In this document: positions 45,158 through 54,400 of the stretch, piece after piece
How positions within the stretch are numbered: the first letter of the stretch is position 1
How the letters are laid out: each line of letters opens with the position of its first letter
Assembly (NCBI RefSeq): GCF_027587205.1
Contig: NZ_JAPDOD010000002.1
Location: forward strand, 1-64,000
Direction: 5' to 3'
From: Solirubrobacter ginsenosidimutans
GTDB taxonomy: Bacteria > Actinomycetota > Thermoleophilia > Solirubrobacterales > Solirubrobacteraceae
Length of the DNA stretch: 64,000 nucleotides
Program-made: the position numbers and the translations under genes
Notes under the pieces: generated by a model
The model's input: only the letters and a program-made list of their open reading frames with translations
Database searches by the model: none
Told to the model about the DNA's origin: nothing

Positions 45158-45795
45158 CAGTGCCCGACCAGCATGCCGGCGGAGAGGGGCGCGGCCTCCC
45201 ACTCGAAGCCGTCCGGGTCGGCGAACCGCCCGCCGTCGCCGGCGATGGCGATGCGATGCGAGCCGCTCCCGTCCTGATCGACGCCGGCGTCCTTGGCGAG
45301 GGCGCGACGCCCGTAGAGCCCGAGCTTGACCGCGCTCGACGGCATGTCGAACTCGACGTACTTGCGCCCGAAGCTCTTCGCCACCGCCAGGCCGCGGTCG
45401 ACGTAGAAGCGCTTGCTCGCGGCCACGTCCGAGGCGCCCAGCAGCAGCACGATCCTGTCGATCTCCCGCGTCGCCGGACCGGTGTTCTTCTTGTTGGAGG
45501 TCGCGACCTTCCAGATCGTCCCGTCGGGAGCCTGGACGACGCCGCCGAAGCCCCACAACGACTTCGCGGCGGGCTTGAGCGACGTGGCGCCCGCGGCGAG
45601 GGCGGCGTCGATCAAGGCGCTGGCCGTGGCCGGTTGCGACACCGTCAGCGACAGCGTGAACCCGCGGAAGCCGTCGGTCGTCGCGTCCGAGGCCCGCAAC
45701 TGCAGTTCGGGACCGAGCCCGAAGGCCGTCGTGTAGAAGCGCTGGGCGTCGGTGGTGTCGGTCACCTCGAGGGTGACGGAGTCGATGGAAGCCAT
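45157..45795 (-). CDS. Two-lobed glyoxalase/bleomycin-resistance (VOC) protein
   Basis: A 212-residue protein with two VOC lobes. The first begins SVTLEVTDTTDAQRFYTTAFG; the second begins IDRIVLLLGASDVAASKRFYVDRG and ends with FADPDGFEWE. Metal ligand positions (His/Glu) are only partly kept, so lactoylglutathione-lyase activity is doubtful. Many actinobacterial relatives are annotated as hypothetical glyoxalases. Start is ATG 45795; the frame continues to 45837 but that would add a non-conserved leader. Confidence 0.85.
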   Translation of the reverse strand: MASIDSVTLEVTDTTDAQRFYTTAFGLGPELQLRASDATTDGFRGFTLSLTVSQPATASALIDAALAAGATSLKPAAKSLWGFGGVVQAPDGTIWKVATSNKKNTGPATREIDRIVLLLGASDVAASKRFYVDRGLAVAKSFGRKYVEFDMPSSAVKLGLYGRRALAKDAGVDQDGSGSHRIAIAGDGGRFADPDGFEWEAAPLSAGMLVGH

Positions 45796-45893
45796 GCCGG
45801 CGATGCTAGGTCTGGGGCCAGAGCAGCGCTTCTCCATTCCTGCTCTCCTCTGTCAAGACACGCGCCGTCTGGCCGATTGAGGTGACCAGCCTT

Positions 45894-48257
45894 ATGACCA
45901 AGCCCGTCGGCCACCCGTCCCCCTCGCTCGAGCTCGAGTGCCTGAAATGCGGCACCGTGGCCGTCAACCGCGACTTCTGCTCGTGCGGCGAATACCTGGC
46001 GTGGGAAGCCACGACGCTGCCCAGCGACGGTTCCGAGCCCTCGGCGTACCGGCCGCCGGCGCCCACGGACACCTATGAAGCGACGCTGCTCACGCTGCGC
46101 GATCCCGCCAGCCTCGACGAACCCGGCGCGGCGGTGTCGGTCTCGGTGATGCCCGGAACCGGGGTCGGGGTGCTGGCCACGGTTCGCAACCAGAGCCAGA
46201 TCGTGGACGCGTTCGACGTGCGCGTCGACGGACTGCCCGACACATGGTGGACCGTCTCGCCCGCCACCGTCTTCCTGAACCCGTGGGGGACCTCGGAGGA
46301 GTTCGAGCAGGAAGTGCAGGTGCAGCTGCATCCTCCGAAGGCGTCGGAGTCGCAGGCGCGGGAATGGCCGCTGACGGTCGTCGCGCACTCGCGCGCCCTC
46401 GATGTGGACGTCGCGCGCGCGCCGGCCACGCTGACCATCCAGCCGTTCCACGACACCGTGATGCGCGCGGGCCCGGAACGTCGCCGTGGCCGCAGGCACG
46501 CCGGCTTCGACGTGGTCGTCGAGAACCGCGGCAACAGCCCGATGGAGATCGCGATCGCCGCCGAGGACACGGCGGCGCGCTGCCCGGTCACGATCACCCC
46601 GGAGCGCACGACGGTGCCGGTCGGCGGCTCCGTGGCGGCGGTCGTGCGGGTCGGTGTGCCGTTCCCGCTGATCTTCGCGCGACCCGTCGACCATCGCCTC
46701 ACGATCACGCACCAGGCGAACGGCGCCGACTGCGAGCAGGAGCCGTCGCGGGTCACGTTCCAGCAGCGACCGTGGCTGCCCTGGTGGCTGCCGCCGGCCG
46801 TCGGTGTGCTGGCGGCGTTCATCACGCTGGTGCTGATGCTCAAGCGCCATCCCGAAGCCCCCAACCTCACCGGACGCACCGTCGAGAACGCGACCAAGCT
46901 GCTCAACAAGCACGACCTCAAGGTCGGTCGCACGACGTACGAGTCGGCGCCGAAGGGGATCGCTGTCGGCTCGGTCATCGCCCAGGTGCCCGAAGCGGGC
47001 GCGGAGATCGTGCGCGGCACCGTCGACATCACCCTGGCCGAGGCGCCGAAGCGCGGGCTCGTCCCGTCGGTGACCGGGGGCACGCTCGGCGCGGCGGCGC
47101 ACGCGCTCGCCGCCGAGCACTTGGGCGACAGCCCACAACCGCCCAACGCCGGCGACGACTGGATCGTGATCCGTCAAGATCCCGCCCGGGGCAGCACGCC
47201 AGAGGTCGGGACGAAGGTCACGCTCGCGGTCGAGAGCCCCACTCCGGCCGCCACGCCGACCCCGACACCGACCGCGACGCCCACGCCGACGCCAACGCCG
47301 ACCCCGGCCGCGTCGGCGGCACCGCCGGCCACCAAGGTGAAGTCCGACCTCGCTGCGAGCGCCGGTGCGCCGAAGGCGAAAGCAAAAGCGACGGCGAACG
47401 CGAACCCGACCGCGAAGGCGGCGGCGCTCCCGCCGCTCCCGAAGACCTTCGTCTTCGCCGGCGCGACCAGCGGCCGGCTCTATCGGTGGGCGAGCGCGGA
47501 CGCGAAGGCCGAAAGCCTGACCGCTCCCGCCTACCGGCTCCAGACGCCGACGAAGACCGACGACGGATACGTCGCCGTGCAGATCCTGGACGCGGGGCGC
47601 CGGCTCGTGTGGATCGCTGCCGACGGCAAGACGGTCGACGCGATCGCCGAGGGCGGCTACTACCGCCCCGCCTATTCACCCAGCCGGGGCCTGCTGGCCG
47701 TCATCGCCGCCGACGGCCAGGGCGACGCGCCCGACGCCGGCAACCTCTGCGTGATGGACCCGCACGACACCGGTGCACCCGCATGCGCACCCGCGCTCGC
47801 CGACGGCCGGCGGATCGGCCGGCCCTCGTGGGCACCGAACGGCCGCTCGGTGCTCGCGCTCGCCGCCGGCCCCGACGGCGACTACAACGAGCTGCTGACG
47901 TTTGCGCCCAACGGCGACGATCCGGCGCAGTGGGCCGCGCCGACGCGGATCTACCGCTCGGCCGGCTTCCGATCCGCGGTGTGGGTTTCCAACGACCGCA
48001 TCGCCGTGCTGCTCGCCGTCCGTCCGGGCGGACCGGCGCACCTGCGGCTGCTTGGCCGCCGCCCGGATGGCAGCTTCAAGCAGGTCAAGGACTTCCCCGC
48101 GCTGACCGGCAGCGAACTCGCCGCCACGGGTCACTATCTCGCGCTGCAGCGGGGGGACAGCGCCACGGGTGGAGCGATCGACCTCCTCGACGCGGATCGC
48201 GCGCACCCGTGGCTCCGGCGCCTGACCACCGGCGTCAACCCCGCCTGGGCGGGGTAG
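45894..48257 (+). CDS. Zinc-ribbon, PASTA and beta-propeller membrane protein
   Basis: A 787-residue chimera. The N terminus has a zinc-ribbon-like knuckle (Cys16, Cys19, Cys29, Cys31), then two Ig/CARDB-like beta domains (about 55-290), one membrane helix (about 295-316), two PASTA domains (about 318-445) of the type found in Stk1 kinases, a Thr/Pro linker (TPTPTPTATPTPTPTP), a Lys/Ala spacer and a TolB-like propeller (about 500-787). The N-terminal part is predicted cytosolic and the PASTA and propeller parts outside. ATG 45894 follows an ideal AGGTGA site; GTG 45882 also lies in frame. No kinase domain. May sense muropeptides or wall state. Confidence 0.85.
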   Translation: MTKPVGHPSPSLELECLKCGTVAVNRDFCSCGEYLAWEATTLPSDGSEPSAYRPPAPTDTYEATLLTLRDPASLDEPGAAVSVSVMPGTGVGVLATVRNQSQIVDAFDVRVDGLPDTWWTVSPATVFLNPWGTSEEFEQEVQVQLHPPKASESQAREWPLTVVAHSRALDVDVARAPATLTIQPFHDTVMRAGPERRRGRRHAGFDVVVENRGNSPMEIAIAAEDTAARCPVTITPERTTVPVGGSVAAVVRVGVPFPLIFARPVDHRLTITHQANGADCEQEPSRVTFQQRPWLPWWLPPAVGVLAAFITLVLMLKRHPEAPNLTGRTVENATKLLNKHDLKVGRTTYESAPKGIAVGSVIAQVPEAGAEIVRGTVDITLAEAPKRGLVPSVTGGTLGAAAHALAAEHLGDSPQPPNAGDDWIVIRQDPARGSTPEVGTKVTLAVESPTPAATPTPTPTATPTPTPTPTPAASAAPPATKVKSDLAASAGAPKAKAKATANANPTAKAAALPPLPKTFVFAGATSGRLYRWASADAKAESLTAPAYRLQTPTKTDDGYVAVQILDAGRRLVWIAADGKTVDAIAEGGYYRPAYSPSRGLLAVIAADGQGDAPDAGNLCVMDPHDTGAPACAPALADGRRIGRPSWAPNGRSVLALAAGPDGDYNELLTFAPNGDDPAQWAAPTRIYRSAGFRSAVWVSNDRIAVLLAVRPGGPAHLRLLGRRPDGSFKQVKDFPALTGSELAATGHYLALQRGDSATGGAIDLLDADRAHPWLRRLTTGVNPAWAG

Positions 48258-48261
48258 GCGA

Positions 48262-49698
48262 CTAGAGCCAGCCCTGATCCCACGGCCCGGTGATCGCGAA
48301 CGTCTTGCCCGGGTACTGCAGGTGCACGAAGAGCCACTTGCCGTCGGGCGAGTAACAGGCGCCCGACCACTCTGAGCGGCCGATCGTTCCCTTCTTGGCG
48401 TCCTCCCACTTGTGCAGGTCGAGCGGGGTGTCGTCGCGGGCGAACGTCTCGAGCGTGCCCTTCGGCGTGAGCACGCGCAGGAAGTTCGTGCCGCCATTGA
48501 CATCCTCGCCGTCGCCGTCCTCGCAGACCACGACCCCGCCGCGCGGTGAGACCGTCAGGCCGTCCGGCTGGTCGAGGACCTTGCCGGAGCGCGACTCGTA
48601 GAGCAACGTCAGCCGGCCCTTCTTGGTCCCGGACGGCGTGTAACGCCAGATCTGGCCCTTCTCCTTGTCGCCCGCCTCGCTGGCCACGAAATACGCGCTG
48701 CCGCCGGACCACATCGCGCCTTCAAGACCCAGGAAGCGTGCCGCGCCGAGCGCGCGCCCCTGCTGGTAGACGGCGTCGGGATGCTTCTCGGCGTCGCTGG
48801 GGTCCGGATCCTTGATCGGAACCCACTCGCACTGGAGCGTGCGGCCGACCTTCTGACCGGTGGCGGTGTCGTACTTCGAGCGCCCCTGCACGGCCAGCAT
48901 CTCGAGCTTCCCGCCCATCGCCAGCTTGCCGCTCACGTGCGGGATGTAGCGGTAGAACCCGTCGCCTGGATCGCCGTTGTCCTCGGTCATGTAGACCACG
49001 CCGGACTTGGGGTCGGTCGTGCACGCCTCGTGCTCGAAGCGCCCCATCGCCTTGATCGGCTTCGGCTCGATCGGCGTGGTGGCCGTCAGCGGGACCTCGA
49101 AGACGTAGCCGTGCGGCTTCTCGAAGCCATCGCCCTTGCCGACCGTCGACTCCTCACCCGACAACCAGCTGCCCCACGGCGTCTGGCCGCCGTTGCAGTT
49201 GTTGTCGGTGCCGTTGAGGATCAGGCTCGAGCCGAGCAACTGGCCCGTGGCCGGGTCCCACAGCGAGGTCGTCACGCCGCCCTGGGCGACGCGGTCGTAG
49301 GCGTTCGTCGGGCCGAGCGCCTTGCCGGGGTCGTAGCCCTCCTGGTTGCGGATCACCGCCAACCGGCCGTTACCCGCGTCGGCGACCGTCGTCCCGTCAT
49401 GGAAGTTCGGGGTCGCGAGTCCGTCGCTCATCGGCGTCCCGGCGACGCCGAAGCTGAAGACGGTGAACCCGGCGGGGAGCGAGAACTCGCCGGTCTGCTG
49501 CGTCAGCGGCCCGTACCCAGGCTTGTCGGCGGCGCGGCGCGCGACGTCGCGCATCGTGTCGGCGAGCGCGCCGGGCGCGCCGGTGGCGGCGAGCACCTGC
49601 GCGCCGACGGAGGCGCCGGCGACGAACGTCGCGCCCCGGCGCAGCGCCTCTCGACGCGTGACGTGCGGCTCTTCTACCGGAAGACGGACCTTGGCCAT
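48262..49698 (-). CDS. PhoX-family (DUF839) Tat-exported phosphatase-like protein
   Basis: A 478-residue exported PhoX relative. A twin-arginine signal (TRREALRRGATFVAG) at residues 14-28 precedes a propeller-like body with PhoX landmarks: LNGTDNNCNGGQTPWGSWLSG (shortened here), GRFEHEACTTDP, MTEDNGDPGDGFYRYIP, and EGAMWSGGSAYFVA. Known PhoX enzymes are calcium- and iron-dependent alkaline phosphatases. Its convergent neighbour is the PASTA-propeller gene, just four bp away. Substrate not proved for this member. Confidence 0.88.
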   Translation of the reverse strand: MAKVRLPVEEPHVTRREALRRGATFVAGASVGAQVLAATGAPGALADTMRDVARRAADKPGYGPLTQQTGEFSLPAGFTVFSFGVAGTPMSDGLATPNFHDGTTVADAGNGRLAVIRNQEGYDPGKALGPTNAYDRVAQGGVTTSLWDPATGQLLGSSLILNGTDNNCNGGQTPWGSWLSGEESTVGKGDGFEKPHGYVFEVPLTATTPIEPKPIKAMGRFEHEACTTDPKSGVVYMTEDNGDPGDGFYRYIPHVSGKLAMGGKLEMLAVQGRSKYDTATGQKVGRTLQCEWVPIKDPDPSDAEKHPDAVYQQGRALGAARFLGLEGAMWSGGSAYFVASEAGDKEKGQIWRYTPSGTKKGRLTLLYESRSGKVLDQPDGLTVSPRGGVVVCEDGDGEDVNGGTNFLRVLTPKGTLETFARDDTPLDLHKWEDAKKGTIGRSEWSGACYSPDGKWLFVHLQYPGKTFAITGPWDQGWL

Positions 49699-49755
49699 TC
49701 CGTGGACGCTATGTCCCAGGCTGCGGCGTCGGCGTTATCGACTCGTGATCGGGCT

Positions 49756-50139
49756 TTATTGGTCGCGGGCCGGAATCGGCTCGGCGAGCGCCGCCCGCGC
49801 CGGCGCTGCGTCGAACGGGTCGGCGAAGTACTGCGTCTCGTGCGTCACGAGGCCGTCGGCGATCTCCATCACGCTGAGCGAGAACGTGGGAGCGCCGTCG
49901 TAGGTGATCACGCACTCGCTCACCCACACCTCGCCCGCGCCGAGGATCCGGCGGACGGTGAAGTGGCGTTCGGCCGGGTGCCCGCCGCGTTGCGCCTGGA
50001 TCCTCGTGCGGCCTCTGAAGCGCTCGCCGGACTGCGGGTAGTCGAGGATCGCGTCCTCGGCGTAGATCGCGTGCTCGGTGTCGACGTCCCCGCGTTCTGA
50101 CGCGTCCCAGTGCTCCTGGATTCGAGCCCGGATATCCAT
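49756..50139 (-). CDS. SnoaL/NTF2-like protein
   Basis: A 127-residue small alpha/beta cone protein of the NTF2-like superfamily. It begins DIRARIQEHWDASERGDVD and contains the common DAILDYPQSGERFRGRTRI hook. Relatives bind or isomerise small hydrophobic molecules, but no catalytic triad is visible here. Its ATG overlaps the stop of the APH-type gene by one base (TGATG), so the two are translationally coupled. Confidence 0.85.
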   Translation of the reverse strand: MDIRARIQEHWDASERGDVDTEHAIYAEDAILDYPQSGERFRGRTRIQAQRGGHPAERHFTVRRILGAGEVWVSECVITYDGAPTFSLSVMEIADGLVTHETQYFADPFDAAPARAALAEPIPARDQ

Positions 50140-50975
50140 CACGCTTTCCACCCCTTGTATCGACGCCAGAGGACTCCGTACAACGCGTGCACCTGGTCGA
50201 CCCGCTCGAGCGCGGCCGGGTCGCATTCGCTCCCATAGGCCGCGAGGACCGCGGCGCTGAACGCGTCGCCGTGGGCGGCGCGAGCGTCCGACAGCACGCC
50301 CGCGACGTCCCATTCGATCGTGCCGACGCACACGTCTTCGAGATCGTTCCAGCGGGGTCCGCTGCTGGTGACCAGCAGATTCGAGAATGAGGCGTCCCCG
50401 TGGATCGGCCGTTGGCCCGCCGCGTCCTCGTGCTCGCGGATGACCTCCGCCAACCGGTCCCGCTCGGCGGAGAGCTCCGATATGTCGTCGTCAGCCGACA
50501 ACGCATGCAACAACCAGTCGAGCTCGTCGAGAACGGCGGACCGTGGCGGCAGCGGCCCCTGATACTCCGCGAGCGCATCATGCAAGTCTCGTAGCGCCCG
50601 CCCGATCTCCGCTGCCTCCAGCGGCGTGCTGCGAACCTCGACGTGCTCCCAGAACGACAGCCACAGGTTGTGGTTGAAGTAGGGACCCGGATCGATCTCC
50701 TTGGTCGGCCCGACCACCGCGGTCATGCGCTCTGCGAGGAACGCTCCGACGTCGATCTCGCGCGTCAGCCACGCGTGCGGGTCGGGATGCAGGACGACGG
50801 TGCCGGACATGACGCGCGCCACGACCGGGCTCGGCCGCAGGTGGACGATCACGTTGCTGCCGGTCCCGACGGGGAGGGCGTCGGTCACTCGAAGACCTTG
50901 CCCGGTTGCGACTTCGACCGCAGCTGCGATGGCGTTTCCGACGACCGATGCCTCCACGGCGAGCGATGATGGCAA
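50139..50975 (-). CDS. Aminoglycoside-phosphotransferase (APH)-family kinase
   Basis: A 278-residue small-molecule kinase. The catalytic loop HGDASFSNLL and a shortened metal-binding segment WNDLEDVCVGTIEWDVA are present; the N lobe has VTDALPVGTGSNVIVHL. Many such genes in non-pathogens act on sugars or nucleosides rather than antibiotics. It is followed by an overlapping SnoaL gene. No mobile element or resistance context is seen. Confidence 0.85.
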   Translation of the reverse strand: MPSSLAVEASVVGNAIAAAVEVATGQGLRVTDALPVGTGSNVIVHLRPSPVVARVMSGTVVLHPDPHAWLTREIDVGAFLAERMTAVVGPTKEIDPGPYFNHNLWLSFWEHVEVRSTPLEAAEIGRALRDLHDALAEYQGPLPPRSAVLDELDWLLHALSADDDISELSAERDRLAEVIREHEDAAGQRPIHGDASFSNLLVTSSGPRWNDLEDVCVGTIEWDVAGVLSDARAAHGDAFSAAVLAAYGSECDPAALERVDQVHALYGVLWRRYKGWKA

Positions 50976-51015
50976 CTCGTCTTCGCGCTGGGCGCGGAGT
51001 GGTTGACTTGGCTTT

Positions 51016-51456
51016 GTGGATGCGCCGGCGTGGCTACGCGAGCAGGGCGTCGTGCTCCAGTCTGCTCGCGGGCCGCTGCCGAACCTCGCGGAGTACGTCG
51101 CCGGCGAACCGATCCGCGGAAGCTGGTGGGGCCACCCCGCCGGTCACGAGATCTTCGCCGTCCTCAATGCCCTCATGGCGTCCGGTGACGTCGTCGCCAC
51201 TCGGTTGGTCGAGGGGAGGATCACCTTGATTCACCGCCGCGTGTGGCCGGCGCTCGTGCGCGTCGCGGACCGCTTCCCGGTGGAGCGCCTCGCCGCCGTG
51301 GACGAGGTGCACACGGCCTCCGGCGCGCACCGCACCGTGGAGGTGCCGTTCCCTTCGTGGGTTCCCGCCGAGGAGCGCGCCAGTGCCGGGTTGCTCACGG
51401 TGGATGAGGCGCTCGCGCAGCTGCCGAGTTGCCTGACGACGAACTCGGGTCGCTGA
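51016..51456 (+). CDS. Conserved actinobacterial hypothetical protein (146 aa)
   Basis: A small soluble protein with a GTG start at 51016. It shows a conserved GEPIRGSWWGHPAGHEIFAV block and TLIHRRVWPALVRVADRF. I recall similar short proteins in Actinobacteria without assigned function. The His/Trp-rich block looks like a possible nucleic-acid or metal site. It is divergent from the APH-type gene and converges on the STAND gene, whose end it overlaps by about 62 bp. Function unknown. Confidence 0.65.
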   Translation: MDAPAWLREQGVVLQSARGPLPNLAEYVAGEPIRGSWWGHPAGHEIFAVLNALMASGDVVATRLVEGRITLIHRRVWPALVRVADRFPVERLAAVDEVHTASGAHRTVEVPFPSWVPAEERASAGLLTVDEALAQLPSCLTTNSGR

Positions 51457-54400
51457 GCGCTTCGGCCTCGCTCTCGACGCCCGGTGCCAAGTCAGACCGC
51501 CCAAGCCTCCGTAGGCAATCGGCGACGGACACAAGCGACGTGCGAAGACTCTGACGGTCGACGCGGCCGTGTACGCCGCCCAGGCGCTTGGCCTCGACGG
51601 CCTGCTCAAACCACGCGCGCGCCTGCTCGAACTCGCCGAGGCTGAAGTAGCAGTACCCGACCTGGTGGAGGCTGACCCCGAGGCTCTCGTGGTCGATGCG
51701 GCCGTGAACGTCGCCCAGGCGCGCCTCCTCGACGGCCTGCTCAAACCACGGGCGCGCCTGCTCGAACTCGCCGAGGCTGAAATAGCAGTACCCGAGGGTA
51801 TGGAGGCTGACCCCGAGGCTCTCGTGGTCGATGCGGCCGTGAACGTCGCCCAGGCGCGCCTCCTCGACGGCCTGCTCAAACCATGGGCGCGCCTGCTCGT
51901 ACTCGCCGAGGCTGAGGTAGCAGGATCCGACGGTGTGGAGGCTGCTTCCGAGGCTTTCGTGGTCGATGCGGCCGTGCACGTCGCCCCAGCGGGTCTCCTC
52001 GACGGCTCGTTCAAACCACGGGCGCGCCTGCTCGTACTCGCCGAGGTTGAGGTAGCAGGAGCCGACGGTGTGGAGGCTGCTGCCGACGCTCGCGTGGTCG
52101 ATGCGGCCGTGCACGTCGCCCAGACGGGCCTCCTCGACGGCTTGCTCAAACCACGGGCGCGCCTCCTCGAAATCGCCCAGGCTGAAGTAGCAGGACCCGA
52201 CGGTGTGGAGGCTGACCCCGAGGCTCTCGTGGTCGATGCGGGCGTGCACGTCGCCCACGCGCTTGTTCTCGACGGCCTGCTCAAACCACGGGAGCGCCTG
52301 CTCGTACTCGCCCAGGCTGAGGTAGCAGGACCCGACCTGGTGGAGGCTCCTCCCGAGGGTCGAGTGGTCGATGCGGCCCTGAACGTCGCCCTGGCGGGCC
52401 TCCTCGACGGCCTGCTCAAACCACGGGCGCGCCTGCTCGTACCCGCCCAGGCTGAAGTGGCAGTACCCGACCTGGTGGAGGCTGACCCCGAGGCCCGCGT
52501 GGTCGATGCGGCCCTGAACGTCGCCCTGGCGGGCCTCCTCGATTGCCTGCTCAAACCACGGGCGCGCCTGCTCGAACTGGCCGATCTCGACAAGCGCCTG
52601 GCCGATCAGATGGAGGTCGAAACGCGATGGCGACGGACCGTCATCTCGCCACAGTTGCGGCGTGAGCGCGTAACCGAGCAGCGCGGCCGCGAGCGTCCCG
52701 TCGGCGGGCGTCGCGACGAGCTGCTCGGCGAGCGTCCCCAGTGCCGCGAATTGCACTGCTCGCACCGCGGCGAGTTGCTCGCCGAGCGTGTCGTCGAGTC
52801 GGTGCGAGCGCACGAAGGCCGCCAGCAGCTGGTGGATCGTGACGTCCTGATCGCCTTGGAGGAGATGCAAGTCAAGACACGCGTCGACGGCGTCGGCATA
52901 TTCGCGCTCGGACCACTCGAGCGCTTCCGTGAGGTGTCCCCGGAGTTCGGCTTGGCTGACGCGCTGCGCGTTGAGTCCGGCAGCCGCGTGCAGCAGCAGC
53001 CGCTCGGACGCGCCCAGGCGCGCGTAGACGCCCGAGAAGCTCGTGTGCGTCTCCTCGGCGATGAGCGAGAGGTCCGGCGTCGGGTAGCGCCCACGGCGTT
53101 GCTCGTAAGCCAGCGTCGCCGCGGCGGGGCACAGCTGCACGGGCAGCCCGTCGGCGGCGCTCGCCAGCTGCGTGCCGTAGGTGCGCGCGATCGACTCGCC
53201 CGCGAGCGCCTCCACCAACCGCACGGAGTCCTCGCGCCCCAGCGGCTCGACCAGCAGGAGCGACCAGCCCGGCTCGCGCGGCTCGGCCACGGAGGTGATG
53301 ATCGAGTGGCAGGGCATACCGGCCCGGGGGAGCCACCGCTCGATCGCTTCAAACGAGCCGACGTTGTCGAAGATCAGCAGCGCGGGCGCCGCCGAGAGCG
53401 CGTTCAACGCCTGCTCGCACTGGTCCTCCAGCGGCAGCCCTTCCGCGAACCGGACGCCGAGATGGTTGACCGCCACGCGCGTGAGATCGACCGGCGCCGC
53501 CTCGCCCGTCGCGTCGATGAAGAACGTCCCGCCCGGATAGCGCTGCCGATGCGTCCGGGCGAACTCCCGCGCCAACTCGCTCTTGCCGACGCCCGGCGCT
53601 CCCGAAACGACGACGACCCGTTCTGCTCCGGCCGTGTCCAGTCGTCGCGCCAACTCCTCCAGCTCCGGCTTGCGCCCGACGAACGCGAGGCCTCGCCGCG
53701 ACGGCACGTTGCTTCGAAACGCCGCCGTCGACGGATCCGGCGTGCTGGATGCGGCCGCCGCTGTGACCTCGGCCGTCGCCGGCCCGCGCAGCGGCACGCG
53801 ACCGGAGTAGTCCGGTGCGTCGGGGAAGACGCTGGGGTCGACCGTCCATACCGGCCGTGGGGAGTCCTCGAAACGGATCGGGAACACCTCCAGCGACCCG
53901 TTCTCCGCGGTCACGTACATCGCGCGGTTGGGCCAGCGGCGCGTCTGATACGCGGCGCCCGCCACGAGGTGGACCAGGCCGCCCTGCGGCGACGTCACCT
54001 GCTCGACATCGGTCTCGTGCAGATGGCCTCGCAGCACGACATCCACACCGTCGGCCAGCAGCGAGCGGACGTTCGCGCGCTCACCGTCGGCCAGCCAATC
54101 CAGCGGATGATGGATCAGCGCCACGCGCACGTCCGCTCCCAGCGCCTGCAGATCACGCAACGCTCGCTCGAGCGGGCGGCGACCCACCCACAGCTTGGCG
54201 TGATCGTCGTCACCCTGACAAAACAGCGCCGAGTTGATCGCCAGCACGCCGAGCCGCACACCGCCCGCCTCCACCAACTCGACCGGCCCGCAACTGCTCA
54301 CCGGAACGTCCCGCACCCCGTCGAAGAAGTCGCGGTACCACGCCTCGAACGCGCCCTGCTTCTGCGTCAGATGCGGCCGCGGGGCGCTCGGCTCGAAGTA

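Noticed and set aside
50139..50975. Acquired aminoglycoside resistance gene
   Set aside because: Codon use matches neighbours, there is no mobile context, and the family has many non-resistance kinases.
51554..52498. Possible CRISPR array from regularly spaced repeats
   Set aside because: The 135-bp units are contiguous, in frame and encode TPR helices; there are no spacers or cas genes.
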